A stretch of DNA of 64,000 bases, from positions 4,291,001 to 4,355,000 of the forward strand of contig NZ_JAUOEO010000001.1 in the NCBI RefSeq assembly GCF_030540825.1. Reading direction: 5' to 3'. Each line of letters opens with the position of its first letter. Position 1 is the first letter of the stretch. Under the pieces are notes generated by a model. That model was not told the DNA's origin and did no database searches. It was given only the letters and a program-made list of their open reading frames with translations. The position numbers and the translations under genes are program-made. Shown one piece after another: positions 25,077 to 33,732 of the stretch. This DNA comes from Flavivirga spongiicola (GTDB lineage: Bacteria; Bacteroidota; Bacteroidia; Flavobacteriales; Flavobacteriaceae).

Positions 25077-25093
25077 AAAAAAAAAAAAAAAAA
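25077..25093. repeat. Homopolymeric A17 tract abutting a start codon
   Basis: Seventeen consecutive A residues end in the A of the ATG of the ankyrin/TPR gene. Such tracts change length by slippage; here the change would alter leader length, not the frame. Confidence 0.8.
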
Positions 25094-27126
25094 TGAAAAA
25101 TAATTTAACTATTAGCGATAAAGAATTTACAAACTTAACTATAGAAGCATATAGAGATGGTGAGCTTGAGAAGATAGTCCCCTATTTAAAACAAGGTTAT
25201 AAAATCAATCATGCAGATGTTGCTGAAGGTATGTTTTTTATCGATTTTGATATTGATAAAATGGAGAAATTCGCAGCTATGGGGTTTGATGTAAACACAC
25301 CAGATAAATGGACAAAGAATCCTTATTGGTTTGATTTTTTTTATGATCTGGAAGCAGATATAGAATTGGTCAAAAGAGTACTTTCCATTAAAAGTCTTGA
25401 TCTAAACGCTGGTTCAGAAAAAGGGTTTTCATTACTTTTCAGAACGGATTCACTTGTGAAATCAGTTACCCCTGCAAATATTATCCAACTGATTAAATTG
25501 TTGTTGGATAGCGGAATTAAGGTAGGTACTCTAGACAAGTATGAAAAAAATGCTTTACATTTTTGGGGTGATTATCCCGAGGTTTTAAAACTTCTAACAT
25601 TACAAGGATTAGATATCAATAAACATGATAATAAAGGGTATACCCCCTTTAGTTGGTTTTGTTATTCTTGTGAGAATGAGGAAACAATGATTAAAAGTGT
25701 TGATGCTTTTGTTGAATTAGGTGCAAATATCAATTACGAAGTAATCCTTCCAAAGTCCGAAAAATTAGGTATGACACCTCTCTTTTTTGCTATTTCTAAT
25801 AAAAAGCTTCCTCTTGTAAAACACTTATTAGAGTTAGGAGTTGATAAAAATCAAGTGAGTAAAAATGGCTTAACAGCATTGGAAGTTGCATTAAGCACAC
25901 AAAATAGAGAATTCATCGAGTTGTTCTTTAATGAGGATAAAGTAGATTATAGCACGACAATAAAATCGCTGCTTGTCGGCTATAATATGGTGTCTCAAAA
26001 TTGGGATGCCGTGTTGTATTGGGGATTGCAAATAAATGAAGATGAGTTGGAGAAATGGGAAGTAATACATCAACTATCTTATGCTTATAGAAAGAATGGT
26101 AACATTGATAAAGCCCTAGAATATGCTTTGAGAGGGATCAATAAGTTTGGATTAAACAATATGTTTTTCGATAATATAATCTATATCTACATTATCTCTG
26201 GGCAATATCAAGCAGCCATTGACTTTTGGAGGAAAAACAAAGCAAACTTCGATCCAAAAAAAACTGCTTCAGCAAATACCATAGGTCACATGATTGTAGC
26301 CTACGAACAATTGCAAATGTATACTGAAGGTATTAAAGAGCTAAAAGAATATGCAGACCAATGTCATGGTACATCTGAAGGGCGTAGTGGATTTTCGCAG
26401 TTTAACTTTGCATGTCTATATGGTCTTATAAACGATATTGAAGGTGTCATTCATTACAGTGCTGTTGCTATAGAGAATGATTATCATGCTTACGATTTTG
26501 AATGCGACAGTTCTTTTGATAATGTGCGGGAACATGAAGCCTTTGAGTTATTAATGGAATATAGCAATGAAAAAATCATTTATTTATATCTGAAAAAAGA
26601 AAACCAGAATGTCATATTTTACACAAGAACAAATGATAAATTTGAAATCATTGAGTTTGGTGAAGAAAAACAAAGTAACAACAAGGTTAATGTTGAATCT
26701 ACAGCAGTTCTTATTAATTCAGTGTATCAAAAATCAAAGGAATATATTGATAAAGGGTATGCAGTAAGTGAATTCAACTATGCCGAAAAATGGGTTTCCG
26801 TTTATGATAATATTTTCAATCAAATAGCAAAAGAGACAATAACACCATTAGGTGAATTAAGATTGGAATGGGATTTTAATTTTGATTATAATGAGGAAGA
26901 AGGGAATTCTCTAGAACGCCCTTATTATGCTTATTCTGATAATAATTTTGAGATAGATCATTACGATTATATTCAATATATTCCTACTAAGCGTATTTTT
27001 AAAGAGATAATGCGAAAAGTGGTGAAGTTGGATTCCTTTAGTAATCTATCCAAAAAGGAGGAAGTTAAATTAATTCAATCAGAACACGATTGTGGGGATG
27101 AGTTTCATTTTACATGGAAACAGTAA
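25093..27126 (+). CDS. Ankyrin-repeat and TPR-like repeat protein
   Basis: A 677-residue cytoplasmic-looking protein. Residues about 15-290 contain ankyrin-like units (DKYEKNALHFWGDYPEVLKLL, NKGYTPFSWFCY, LGMTPLFFAISNKKLPLVKHL, NGLTALEVALSTQNREFIELF). Residues about 310-480 are TPR-like helix pairs (HQLSYAYRKNGNIDKALEYAL; GQYQAAIDFWRK). The last 180 residues form an unassigned domain. Repeat proteins of this kind mediate protein binding. The ATG at 25093, directly after an A-tract, was preferred to a start at 25045 that would translate the tract into lysines. It lies among other genes of unknown function. Confidence 0.82.
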   Translation: MKNNLTISDKEFTNLTIEAYRDGELEKIVPYLKQGYKINHADVAEGMFFIDFDIDKMEKFAAMGFDVNTPDKWTKNPYWFDFFYDLEADIELVKRVLSIKSLDLNAGSEKGFSLLFRTDSLVKSVTPANIIQLIKLLLDSGIKVGTLDKYEKNALHFWGDYPEVLKLLTLQGLDINKHDNKGYTPFSWFCYSCENEETMIKSVDAFVELGANINYEVILPKSEKLGMTPLFFAISNKKLPLVKHLLELGVDKNQVSKNGLTALEVALSTQNREFIELFFNEDKVDYSTTIKSLLVGYNMVSQNWDAVLYWGLQINEDELEKWEVIHQLSYAYRKNGNIDKALEYALRGINKFGLNNMFFDNIIYIYIISGQYQAAIDFWRKNKANFDPKKTASANTIGHMIVAYEQLQMYTEGIKELKEYADQCHGTSEGRSGFSQFNFACLYGLINDIEGVIHYSAVAIENDYHAYDFECDSSFDNVREHEAFELLMEYSNEKIIYLYLKKENQNVIFYTRTNDKFEIIEFGEEKQSNNKVNVESTAVLINSVYQKSKEYIDKGYAVSEFNYAEKWVSVYDNIFNQIAKETITPLGELRLEWDFNFDYNEEEGNSLERPYYAYSDNNFEIDHYDYIQYIPTKRIFKEIMRKVVKLDSFSNLSKKEEVKLIQSEHDCGDEFHFTWKQ

Positions 27127-27181
27127 GACTCATTCAAAGAAGGCTTTTACCTATATTTTGAATTGGATAAACGATGATAAC

Positions 27182-27202
27182 ACTCTACATAATAAATAGA
27201 GT
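27182..27202. terminator. Possible weak terminator between convergent genes
   Basis: ACTCTA and TAGAGT form a 6-bp stem with a 9-nt loop between the ankyrin gene and the convergent esterase gene. The stem is short and no strong T-tract follows. Confidence 0.3.
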
Positions 27203-27241
27203 TTCCTGTGGTTTATTTTTTATAAAGAAAAACCTTCTCAT

Positions 27242-27919
27242 TTAATCCATAATAAAACTTAAATAACTATCTAAAGCTTTATTAAAGTTTTTTGGTACGG
27301 CATGTCCAAGATCTTTTATTTCTATAAATCGATGCTGTAATCTATATTTTTCAAATTGCTCTTTAATATTAAGCGTTTCTTTTCGGTATCGATAATCATT
27401 TTCACCCGTTAATAAAATAGCCTTTATATTACTTTTAGAGGCTTCCTTTATATTTTCAGGTGTAAAAAACTCGGTGGTACCCCCGCCATGATTTAAAGAA
27501 ATAACCCCCTTAACTGGTAGTATTTGATTTAATGCCAAATCTACACTTAGCTTCCCTCCTAGTGAAAACCCACCAACATACACTATGTCATCTTCTACAC
27601 TGTAGGTTTTAACAATTTCGGAATAATACTGCTTTATATTTTCGCGTTCCTTAGGTAGATTCCTCCAACCCCATCTATTTGGTGGATTGTCAAGCGTTGT
27701 CGCTTCAAAATAAGCAACAATAAATTCTTTAGTAAGCTTATTACTTGTCCACCACAACATCGTATTTTCCATACTACTATTACCGCCATGAAACACTATA
27801 AATAGCGGGTATACTTGCATCTCATTATAATTATCCGGTAAGACTACTTTATATTTTTTCTGGCAAAAAGCAACATTCACAAAAAATAAAAAAGCAACAA
27901 AAATTAAAAATTTATTCAT
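27242..27919 (-). CDS. Exported alpha/beta-hydrolase (esterase-like)
   Basis: A 225-residue protein with a signal peptide ending VAFCQ. The fold shows the oxyanion region FIVFHGGNSS, nucleophile elbow GGFSLGG, an acidic residue in LTGENDYR and a catalytic His in DLGHAVPK, so the Ser-Asp-His triad is complete. It resembles PHB depolymerase/feruloyl esterase-like and phospholipase/carboxylesterase relatives; substrate unknown. Predicted periplasmic or surface location. It runs convergent to the ankyrin gene and divergent from gcvT. Confidence 0.84.
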   Translation of the reverse strand: MNKFLIFVAFLFFVNVAFCQKKYKVVLPDNYNEMQVYPLFIVFHGGNSSMENTMLWWTSNKLTKEFIVAYFEATTLDNPPNRWGWRNLPKERENIKQYYSEIVKTYSVEDDIVYVGGFSLGGKLSVDLALNQILPVKGVISLNHGGGTTEFFTPENIKEASKSNIKAILLTGENDYRYRKETLNIKEQFEKYRLQHRFIEIKDLGHAVPKNFNKALDSYLSFIMD

Positions 27920-28022
27920 TTTTAAATTTATAATTAAGAATAATGTATTAAAGTACTAACAAAACATCATGATATGGTATTTTTAACAAAACTTTGATAA
28001 CCAAAATCAAGCAAAATTTATG

Positions 28023-28030
28023 TAGTTTTG
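28023..28030 (+). promoter_or_regulatory. -7 promoter box of gcvT
   Basis: TAGTTTTG fits TAnnTTTG. Transcription would start about 28036, placing the 5'-UTR hairpin at 28049 almost at the RNA 5' end. Confidence 0.5.
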
Positions 28031-28045
28031 CTCAACAAATTTTAA

Positions 28046-28079
28046 AGATTTCCGTCTACACGGAAAAAAAATAAAATAT
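28046..28079 (+). promoter_or_regulatory. 5'-UTR hairpin element of gcvT, shared with yebC
   Basis: AGA, then hairpin TTTCCGT-CTAC-ACGGAAA (28049-28066), then AATAAAATAT ending 7 nt before the ATG. The yebC leader at 31428-31463 has the same parts in the same order with the same 7-nt final spacing. The two inner base pairs differ in both strands (GT/AC here, TC/GA there), so pairing is conserved while sequence is not. Confidence 0.6.
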
Positions 28080-28086
28080 ATTTTTC

Positions 28087-29166
28087 ATGAAGAACACTGC
28101 TTTAACATCAACTCACGAAGCTCTTGGAGCTAAAATGGTACCATTTGCCGGCTACAATATGCCTGTACAATATGAAGGTGTGAATATAGAACATGAAACG
28201 GTAAGACAAACTGTCGGTGTGTTTGATGTATCGCATATGGGCGAATTTTTAATTGAGGGCGAACATGCTTTAAACCTCATACAAAAAGTATCCAGTAACG
28301 ACGCCTCTAAATTAACTATTGGAAAAGCTCAATACAGCTGTTTACCAAATGATAATGGCGGTATTGTTGATGATTTAATTATTTATAAACTTAAGGAAGA
28401 AACCTATTTATTAGTTGTTAATGCTAGTAATATTGAAAAGGATTGGAACTGGATTCAGTCTAAAAATGATATGGGTGCTACCATGCGTAATTTAAGTGAA
28501 GACTATTCATTACTTGCTATTCAAGGCCCAAAAGCCATTGAAGCCATACAATCAATTACCAGTCATGATTTATCTGCTATAAAATTCTACAATTTCGTAG
28601 TTGGTGATTTTGCAGGAATAGAGCATGTCATCATATCGGCTACAGGGTATACTGGAAGTGGTGGCTTTGAAATTTACTGTAAGAACAGCGAAGTAAAGCA
28701 AGTTTGGGATAATGTATTCAAAGCTGGTGCAGATTATGGTATCAAACCTATTGGGCTAGCCGCTCGAGACACCTTACGTTTAGAAATGGGATATTGTCTT
28801 TACGGAAACGATATTGATGATACCACCTCTCCTATTGAAGCTGGTTTGGGCTGGATTACAAAATTCACTAAAGAATTTACAAATTCTGAGGCCTTAAAAG
28901 CAGAAAAAGAACGAGGTGCAGCACGAAAATTAATAGCTTTTGAATTGGATGAACGTGGTATTCCTAGACAAGGTTACGACATCGTTGATAACAACGGAAA
29001 CAAAATTGGTGTCGTTACTTCCGGCACCATGTCCCCATCATTAAACAAAGGCATTGGCTTAGGTTATGTACCAACTGTTTTTGCAGATGTTAATAGTAAA
29101 ATTAATATTCAAATACGTAAAAATGCTGTTCCGGCAACGGTCATAAAATTGCCCTTTTACAAATAA
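28087..29166 (+). CDS. gcvT: Aminomethyltransferase, glycine cleavage system T protein
   Basis: Transfers the methylene group from the lipoyl-bound aminomethyl intermediate on H protein to tetrahydrofolate. The protein shows the family start ([26 protein letters not shown]), [18 protein letters not shown], the folate-binding segment [35 protein letters not shown], and the late [19 protein letters not shown]. Length 359 is typical. gcvH and gcvP are not in the window. The glutaminase gene begins 3 nt after it, so they share a transcript. The leader carries a hairpin element also seen before yebC. Confidence 0.97.
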   Translation: MKNTALTSTHEALGAKMVPFAGYNMPVQYEGVNIEHETVRQTVGVFDVSHMGEFLIEGEHALNLIQKVSSNDASKLTIGKAQYSCLPNDNGGIVDDLIIYKLKEETYLLVVNASNIEKDWNWIQSKNDMGATMRNLSEDYSLLAIQGPKAIEAIQSITSHDLSAIKFYNFVVGDFAGIEHVIISATGYTGSGGFEIYCKNSEVKQVWDNVFKAGADYGIKPIGLAARDTLRLEMGYCLYGNDIDDTTSPIEAGLGWITKFTKEFTNSEALKAEKERGAARKLIAFELDERGIPRQGYDIVDNNGNKIGVVTSGTMSPSLNKGIGLGYVPTVFADVNSKINIQIRKNAVPATVIKLPFYK

Positions 29167-29169
29167 CTT

Positions 29170-30084
29170 ATGCCTGATTTTCAAGCCATTTTAGAAAATC
29201 TTTATCAAGATGCCATGAATACTTCCGATAAGGGTACGGTGGCATCTTACATTCCTGAATTGGCACATGTTGATAAAAATAATTTCGGTATTCATTTAAG
29301 AACTTCTGCCGGAAAAGATTACGGTGTTGGCGATTATAAAAAGCCATTTTCTATTCAAAGTATATCTAAAGTTTTGGCCTTATCTAAAGCTATGGAACTC
29401 ATTGGAGAGGACATTTGGAAACGTGTTGATGTTGAACCTTCAGGGCATCCATTCAACCAATTGGCTTTATTAGAAATCGAAAATGGCATTCCTAGAAATC
29501 CGTTAATAAATTCTGGAGCTATTGTTATTGCAGATATTCTTGTTTCTAATTTAGAAAACCCAAAAGAAGACTTCTTAAATTATATAAGAGACCTTAACGG
29601 AGATGATACTATCAACTTCAACATAGACGTCGCTCATTCAGAAAAAGTGACAGGTTTTAAAAATTATGCAACCGCCAACCTTTTAAAATCTTTCGAAAAC
29701 TTAAATAACCCTGTTGATGATGTTTTAGATTTCTACTTTCATCAATGTTCTATTGAAATGAATTGTGAGCAACTAACGAAAGCTTTTTTCTTTTTATCTA
29801 ACAAAGGAAATTGTTTATCAAATAAGATCCGACTAACAAAAACACAGGCTAAACGCATTAATGCCATCATACTTACATGTGGTTTTTATGATGAAGCTGG
29901 TGAATTTGCCTTTGAAGTTGGTCTACCTGGAAAAAGTGGTGTTGGTGGTGGTATTGTAGCGCTTTTACCAGATAACTTTGTAGTGACGACATGGTCTCCT
30001 GGACTAAATATAAAAGGTAATTCATTATTAGGAATGAAAGCGTTAGAAAAATTCACTACAGAAACAAAATTATCTATATTCTAA
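29170..30084 (+). CDS. glsA: Glutaminase
   Basis: Serine-dependent glutaminase that hydrolyses glutamine to glutamate and ammonia. The SxxK catalytic motif is in FSIQSISKVLALSKAM, and RNPLINSGAIVI, the NCEQLTKAF segment and GLPGKSGVGGGIVALLP are the other signatures of the beta-lactamase-like glutaminase family. Length 304 is normal. It follows gcvT by 3 nt. Cytoplasmic. Confidence 0.95.
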   Translation: MPDFQAILENLYQDAMNTSDKGTVASYIPELAHVDKNNFGIHLRTSAGKDYGVGDYKKPFSIQSISKVLALSKAMELIGEDIWKRVDVEPSGHPFNQLALLEIENGIPRNPLINSGAIVIADILVSNLENPKEDFLNYIRDLNGDDTINFNIDVAHSEKVTGFKNYATANLLKSFENLNNPVDDVLDFYFHQCSIEMNCEQLTKAFFFLSNKGNCLSNKIRLTKTQAKRINAIILTCGFYDEAGEFAFEVGLPGKSGVGGGIVALLPDNFVVTTWSPGLNIKGNSLLGMKALEKFTTETKLSIF

Positions 30085-30108
30085 AAAGTCTTTCGCGAGT
30101 TTGATAGT

Positions 30109-30942
30109 ATGATGAAAAGGGAGGTAAAACATAGAGTTTTAATATTAGGTGCCAGTGGTTTTTTAGGTGGTGCCATTTATAAAGAACTCTGCTCCTACTT
30201 TAAAACATTCGGAACCTATAATACTTCAAATAAAGAACATGAAAAGAATAAACATTTCTTTCAATATAATATGGAGGAAGATGATGTTTATGAAATATTA
30301 GAAATAGTAAAACCTACCATTGTTATTTCTACACTCCGAGGTGATTTTTCAGCGCAATTAGTAGCCCATCAACATCTGGCGGAATATGTGTTTACAAACA
30401 AAATAAAACTCATTTTTATATCCTCTGCAAATGTTTTTGATGCTTACAGTAAATACCCAAGTTACGAAACCGATAAAACCTTAAGTAACAGTATTTATGG
30501 ACATTTCAAAATTAAAATTGAAAATATGTTATTACGCATGCCCAAAAAGCAAGTCGCTATTTTAAGGTTACCAATGGTTTTTGGAGCACAATCTCCCAGA
30601 ATAATAGAAATGCTTGAAAACATAAAAGAAAAGGAACCCATAGAAGTTTTTCCTAACTTAATAATGAATGTGACAAATGATATAAAAGTAACGCAACAAG
30701 TCCATTATATTATTAATAGAAATAAATCAGGCGTTTTTCATTTAGGTAGTAGTGATTTGGTACACCATGATGATTTTATAAAAGAAATTGTTGATTCCTT
30801 TGAGTTCAATAACAAAGTGACTTATAAAAATGTTTATACCACTAATGATGATAGATATTTAGCTGTATTACCAAAATACAATCTATTACCTAAACACCTT
30901 CAACTTGTCAGTCAACAAATAGTATCAGAGTTAAAATTATAG
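30109..30942 (+). CDS. NAD(P)-dependent sugar-nucleotide reductase-like protein (RmlD/extended SDR)
   Basis: A 277-residue Rossmann protein: GASGFLGGAIYKEL is the nucleotide-binding loop, ISTLRGDF and FISSANVFDAYS follow the SDR order, and YGHFK is the YxxxK active-site pair. The pattern is closest to dTDP-4-dehydrorhamnose reductase-like proteins, but the substrate cannot be told. It follows glsA by 24 nt and may be the third gene of that operon. Confidence 0.8.
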   Translation: MMKREVKHRVLILGASGFLGGAIYKELCSYFKTFGTYNTSNKEHEKNKHFFQYNMEEDDVYEILEIVKPTIVISTLRGDFSAQLVAHQHLAEYVFTNKIKLIFISSANVFDAYSKYPSYETDKTLSNSIYGHFKIKIENMLLRMPKKQVAILRLPMVFGAQSPRIIEMLENIKEKEPIEVFPNLIMNVTNDIKVTQQVHYIINRNKSGVFHLGSSDLVHHDDFIKEIVDSFEFNNKVTYKNVYTTNDDRYLAVLPKYNLLPKHLQLVSQQIVSELKL

Positions 30943-31004
30943 TTGATTTAAACCTTAGGAATCGTTAAATTAGTAAAATAACATTTATTAAAACATTTAA
31001 TTCT

Positions 31005-31298
31005 ATGAGCAAGCTTTCAGAACAAGATATAGAAAAACGATTATTACACTTTCCTGATTGGGATTATTATGATAATGCCATTCATGCCGAATTCGAATTT
31101 GAAAACTTTAAGGATTGCTTTAGTGCCATGAGCAGAATTGCTTTTGAGTGTGAGGCTTTAAACCATCATCCAAATTGGTCTAATGTATACAATGTGCTTA
31201 CTATTTCATTATCCACCCATGATGCTGATGGCGTTACTAATAAAGATTTTAAATTAGCTGAGGCTATTGAGGCTATTGTAGAACCAGATGAGGAGTAA
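31005..31298 (+). CDS. 4a-hydroxytetrahydrobiopterin dehydratase (pterin-4a-carbinolamine dehydratase)
   Basis: A 97-residue protein with the family motif around ECEALNHHPNWSNVYNVLTISLSTHDADGVT split across residues about 48-78; the His-His-Pro-x-Trp and the later THDADG are the catalytic signature. It regenerates tetrahydropterin after aromatic amino acid hydroxylation. No hydroxylase is adjacent. It sits 63 nt after the reductase-like gene. Confidence 0.93.
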   Translation: MSKLSEQDIEKRLLHFPDWDYYDNAIHAEFEFENFKDCFSAMSRIAFECEALNHHPNWSNVYNVLTISLSTHDADGVTNKDFKLAEAIEAIVEPDEE

Positions 31299-31299
31299 T

Positions 31300-31335
31300 C
31301 TGGTCACAGTGTTCAATTAGCAGTAGACAGTCAGT
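31300..31335. repeat. Degenerate CAGTAGACAGT-type intergenic repeat
   Basis: The stretch TTAGCAGTAGACAGTCAGT resembles short AGCAGT/CAGTAG tracts also seen at 1021-1060 after the first gene. It appears to be a dispersed intergenic simple repeat; function unknown. Confidence 0.3.
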
Positions 31336-31387
31336 ACATTCTAAAAAATTAAAACAGACAACTATTATTTTGGTTGGTAGATTTTTT

Positions 31388-31395
31388 TAAATTTG
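31388..31395 (+). promoter_or_regulatory. -7 promoter box of yebC
   Basis: TAAATTTG fits TAnnTTTG; a TTTG lies 15 nt upstream, shorter than the usual spacing. Transcription would start about 31401, upstream of the shared hairpin. Confidence 0.4.
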
Positions 31396-31427
31396 TTGGC
31401 ATAAATAACATCCTGTTAAAATTAATG

Positions 31428-31463
31428 AGATTTCCTCTTTCGAGGAAACTAAAAATAAAATAT
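31428..31463 (+). promoter_or_regulatory. 5'-UTR hairpin element of yebC, shared with gcvT
   Basis: AGA, then hairpin TTTCCTC-TTTC-GAGGAAA (31431-31448), then AATAAAATAT ending 7 nt before the ATG. See the gcvT copy at 28046-28079. Two covarying base pairs and equal spacing support a real RNA element rather than chance. Confidence 0.6.
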
Positions 31464-31470
31464 CGGTATT

Positions 31471-32181
31471 ATGGGAAGAGCTTTTGAATTTAGAAAAGCA
31501 AGGAAAATGAAACGTTGGTCTGCTATGAGCAAAGCCTTTACTCGTATAGGTAAAGATATTGTTATGGCGGTAAAAGAAGGAGGCCCAGATCCCGCTAGTA
31601 ATTCCCGTTTAAGAGCCGTTATACAAAATGCCAAGGCCGTTAATATGCCTAAGGATAATGTAGAACGTGCTATAAAAAAAGCAAGTGATAAAAGTCAAGG
31701 CGATTATAAAGAAGTTATTTTTGAAGGATATGCGCCTCATGGAATTGCCATTTTAGTTGAAACAGCAACCGATAACAACACCCGTACCGTAGCCAATGTA
31801 CGTAGTTATTTTAATAAATGTGATGGTAGCTTAGGAACATCAGGCTCTGTAGTTTTTATGTTTGATCATACTTGTAATTTTAGAATTAATGGGGATGGTT
31901 TAGATCCTGAAGAAATCGAACTGGAATTTATAGATTTTGGAGCTGAAGAGGTTTTTGCTGATGAGGACGGTATATTAATATATGCACCTTTTGAAAGTTT
32001 TGGAGCCATTCAAGCTGAATTAGAAACTCGAGAAATTGAAATTTTATCTTCTGGTTTTGAGCGTATTCCACAAGTAACAAAACCACTTACTGCAGAACAA
32101 TCTGTTGATGTAGAAAAGCTTTTAGAAAAGTTAGAAGAAGATGATGATGTGCAGAATGTATACCATACCATGGCTGAATAA
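31471..32181 (+). CDS. yebC: YebC/PmpR family protein (TACO1-like)
   Basis: A 236-residue YebC/TACO1 protein: GRAFEFRKARKMKRWSAMSKAFTRIGKDI at the start is the Flavobacteria version of the N-terminal domain, and then RLRAVIQNAKAVNMPKDNVERAIKKA, YEGYAPHGIAILVE-like FEGYAPHGIAILVE and the GSLGTSGSVVFMF motif follow. Family members were described as transcription regulators; recent work links them to translation of polyproline stretches. Its leader carries the hairpin element shared with gcvT. A short copy of its 3' end lies about 290 bp downstream. Confidence 0.95.
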   Translation: MGRAFEFRKARKMKRWSAMSKAFTRIGKDIVMAVKEGGPDPASNSRLRAVIQNAKAVNMPKDNVERAIKKASDKSQGDYKEVIFEGYAPHGIAILVETATDNNTRTVANVRSYFNKCDGSLGTSGSVVFMFDHTCNFRINGDGLDPEEIELEFIDFGAEEVFADEDGILIYAPFESFGAIQAELETREIEILSSGFERIPQVTKPLTAEQSVDVEKLLEKLEEDDDVQNVYHTMAE

Positions 32182-32532
32182 GCCTCAATATAATCAATAT
32201 ATTTGGGGTGTTGTCAACGATATTAAAGGGTTCTCTAATAATTCATATTACTTTATAGATTATTTCCTTTTTCCGTTTTTTTATTCACTTTTAAGAACAT
32301 TTTAACACATACACTATTCTTTTTTTTTCTATAACCAAAGTAATATCTATATATTTGATTTTTCCAAAATAAATCAGTCATTTTCATACCGTTTTAGAAC
32401 CAGTTATATTTTTTTTTAAATATCAAACACATCAATAAATATAAGGTTTTCAAAGTATTATTGACGTATATAATGTGTACCATACTATGGAAGAAAATAC
32501 AGAATAAATCTCTAACTATATAATAAAACCAC
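32182..32532. other. Intergenic region after yebC
   Basis: About 350 bp, very AT-rich with several T-tracts. No gene is supported. Near its right end (32466-32507) there is a fragment resembling the yebC C-terminus; otherwise nothing is seen. Confidence 0.5.
32466..32507 (+). pseudogene. Duplicate remnant of the yebC 3' end
   Basis: The frame reads VYNVYHTMEENTE and stop, against VQNVYHTMAE and stop at the end of yebC. About 15 of 18 nucleotides match across the NVYHTM core. This looks like a vestige of a tandem duplication or replaced gene end. Confidence 0.45.
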
Positions 32533-33528
32533 ATGGTCAATTCTCAAAAAAGCGATAAAACAATTAAATGGGGAATCATTGGATGCGGAAAAGTCACAGA
32601 AGTTAAAAGCGGACCTGCTTATAAAGCAACAGAAGGTTTTAAACTAGCAGCTGTTATGAGGCGTGATTATGATAAAGCAAAGGATTATGCTCAAAGACAT
32701 GACATAAGTAAAGTTTATGCTAATGCTGATGATTTGATTAATGATGATGAAATCGATGCTGTATATATAGCAACACCCCCAGACACACATATGTTTTATG
32801 CATTAAAAGTAGCGAACGCAGGAAAAATTTGTTGTATAGAGAAACCTATGTCTCCCTCCTATAACGAGAGTCTGAAAATATATAACGCTTATAAGGATAA
32901 AGATTTACCATTATTTGTCGCTTATTATAGAAGATCATTACCTCGTTTTAATCAAATAAAAAATTGGTTAGAAAATAAATATATAGGGGACGTCAGACAT
33001 ATAAATTGGCATTTAAATAAACCTGCTAACGATATTGATAAATCAAAAGCATATAATTGGCGGACTGATTCTAAAATAGCTCCAGGTGGCTACTTTGATG
33101 ATCTGGCAAGTCATGGCCTTGATCTGTTCACTTACCTACTAGGTGATATAAAAAGTGCACATGGCATAAGTCTTAACCAACAAGGTCTTTATTCATCAAA
33201 CGATGCTGTAACTGCTTGTTGGGCACATGAAAATGGTACTACTGGATCTGGTTGCTGGAATTTTGGCTGCAATGATCATACAGATAAAGCTCAAATTTTT
33301 GGAAGTAAGGGAACCATTTTATTTTCTGTTTTCCATGATAATCCAATCATATTAAACAGTGATACAAAACATGAAGAATTGGTTATTGAAAACCCGAAAC
33401 ATATACAGCTTCATCATGTAGAAGGTATGAGAGATATGTTAATTAAAAAGAACTACATACATCCTTCTTCTGGAGGCTCAGCACTTCACACTAGCTGGGT
33501 TATGGATAAAATTCTGGGTAATTTTTAA
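32533..33528 (+). CDS. Gfo/Idh/MocA family oxidoreductase
   Basis: A 331-residue NAD(P)-dependent dehydrogenase. The Rossmann loop is WGIIGCGKVTEVKSGPAY, the conserved EKPMS (CCIEKPMSPS) follows at about residue 100, and the C-terminal alpha-beta domain shows the APGGYFDDLASHGLDLFTYLLG stretch with the usual catalytic D-x-x-x-H. Members oxidise sugars, inositols or bile pigments; the substrate here is unknown. No signal peptide. It stands alone, with dispersed palindromic repeats downstream. Confidence 0.9.
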   Translation: MVNSQKSDKTIKWGIIGCGKVTEVKSGPAYKATEGFKLAAVMRRDYDKAKDYAQRHDISKVYANADDLINDDEIDAVYIATPPDTHMFYALKVANAGKICCIEKPMSPSYNESLKIYNAYKDKDLPLFVAYYRRSLPRFNQIKNWLENKYIGDVRHINWHLNKPANDIDKSKAYNWRTDSKIAPGGYFDDLASHGLDLFTYLLGDIKSAHGISLNQQGLYSSNDAVTACWAHENGTTGSGCWNFGCNDHTDKAQIFGSKGTILFSVFHDNPIILNSDTKHEELVIENPKHIQLHHVEGMRDMLIKKNYIHPSSGGSALHTSWVMDKILGNF

Positions 33529-33538
33529 AACGTGCTGT

Positions 33539-33710
33539 TATTCAGAGCGAAGCGAAAAATCTCATTGTTTTTATATCAAATAAAAATTAAACGCATTGTA
33601 GAGAAAAAAACTGTGTAATTTTAGTTTTCAACCCCTATTCACCATTTCTCTATGATGCTACCATTTAAAAAGATTCTTCTGTCGTTCCTCCTTCTGAATG
33701 ACATGGTGAC
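33539..33710. repeat. Palindromic dispersed repeat (REP/MITE-like), copy 1
   Basis: Left end TTATTCAGAGCGAAGCGAAAAATCTC; the right end on the other strand reads GTCATTCAGAAGG, then AACGACAGAAGAATC. These are inverted variants of the CATTCTGAG-n-GCGAAGAATC units common between genes in Flavobacteriaceae. A related pair is at 47265-47435. It lies between convergent genes and may also stop transcription. Confidence 0.55.
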
Positions 33711-33732
33711 CTCTTTTTGTTTGTTTTAAAAT

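Noticed and set aside
25045..25092. An upstream start for the ankyrin gene
   Set aside because: It would translate the A-tract into lysines and overlap a remnant frame; the ATG at 25093 is the natural start.
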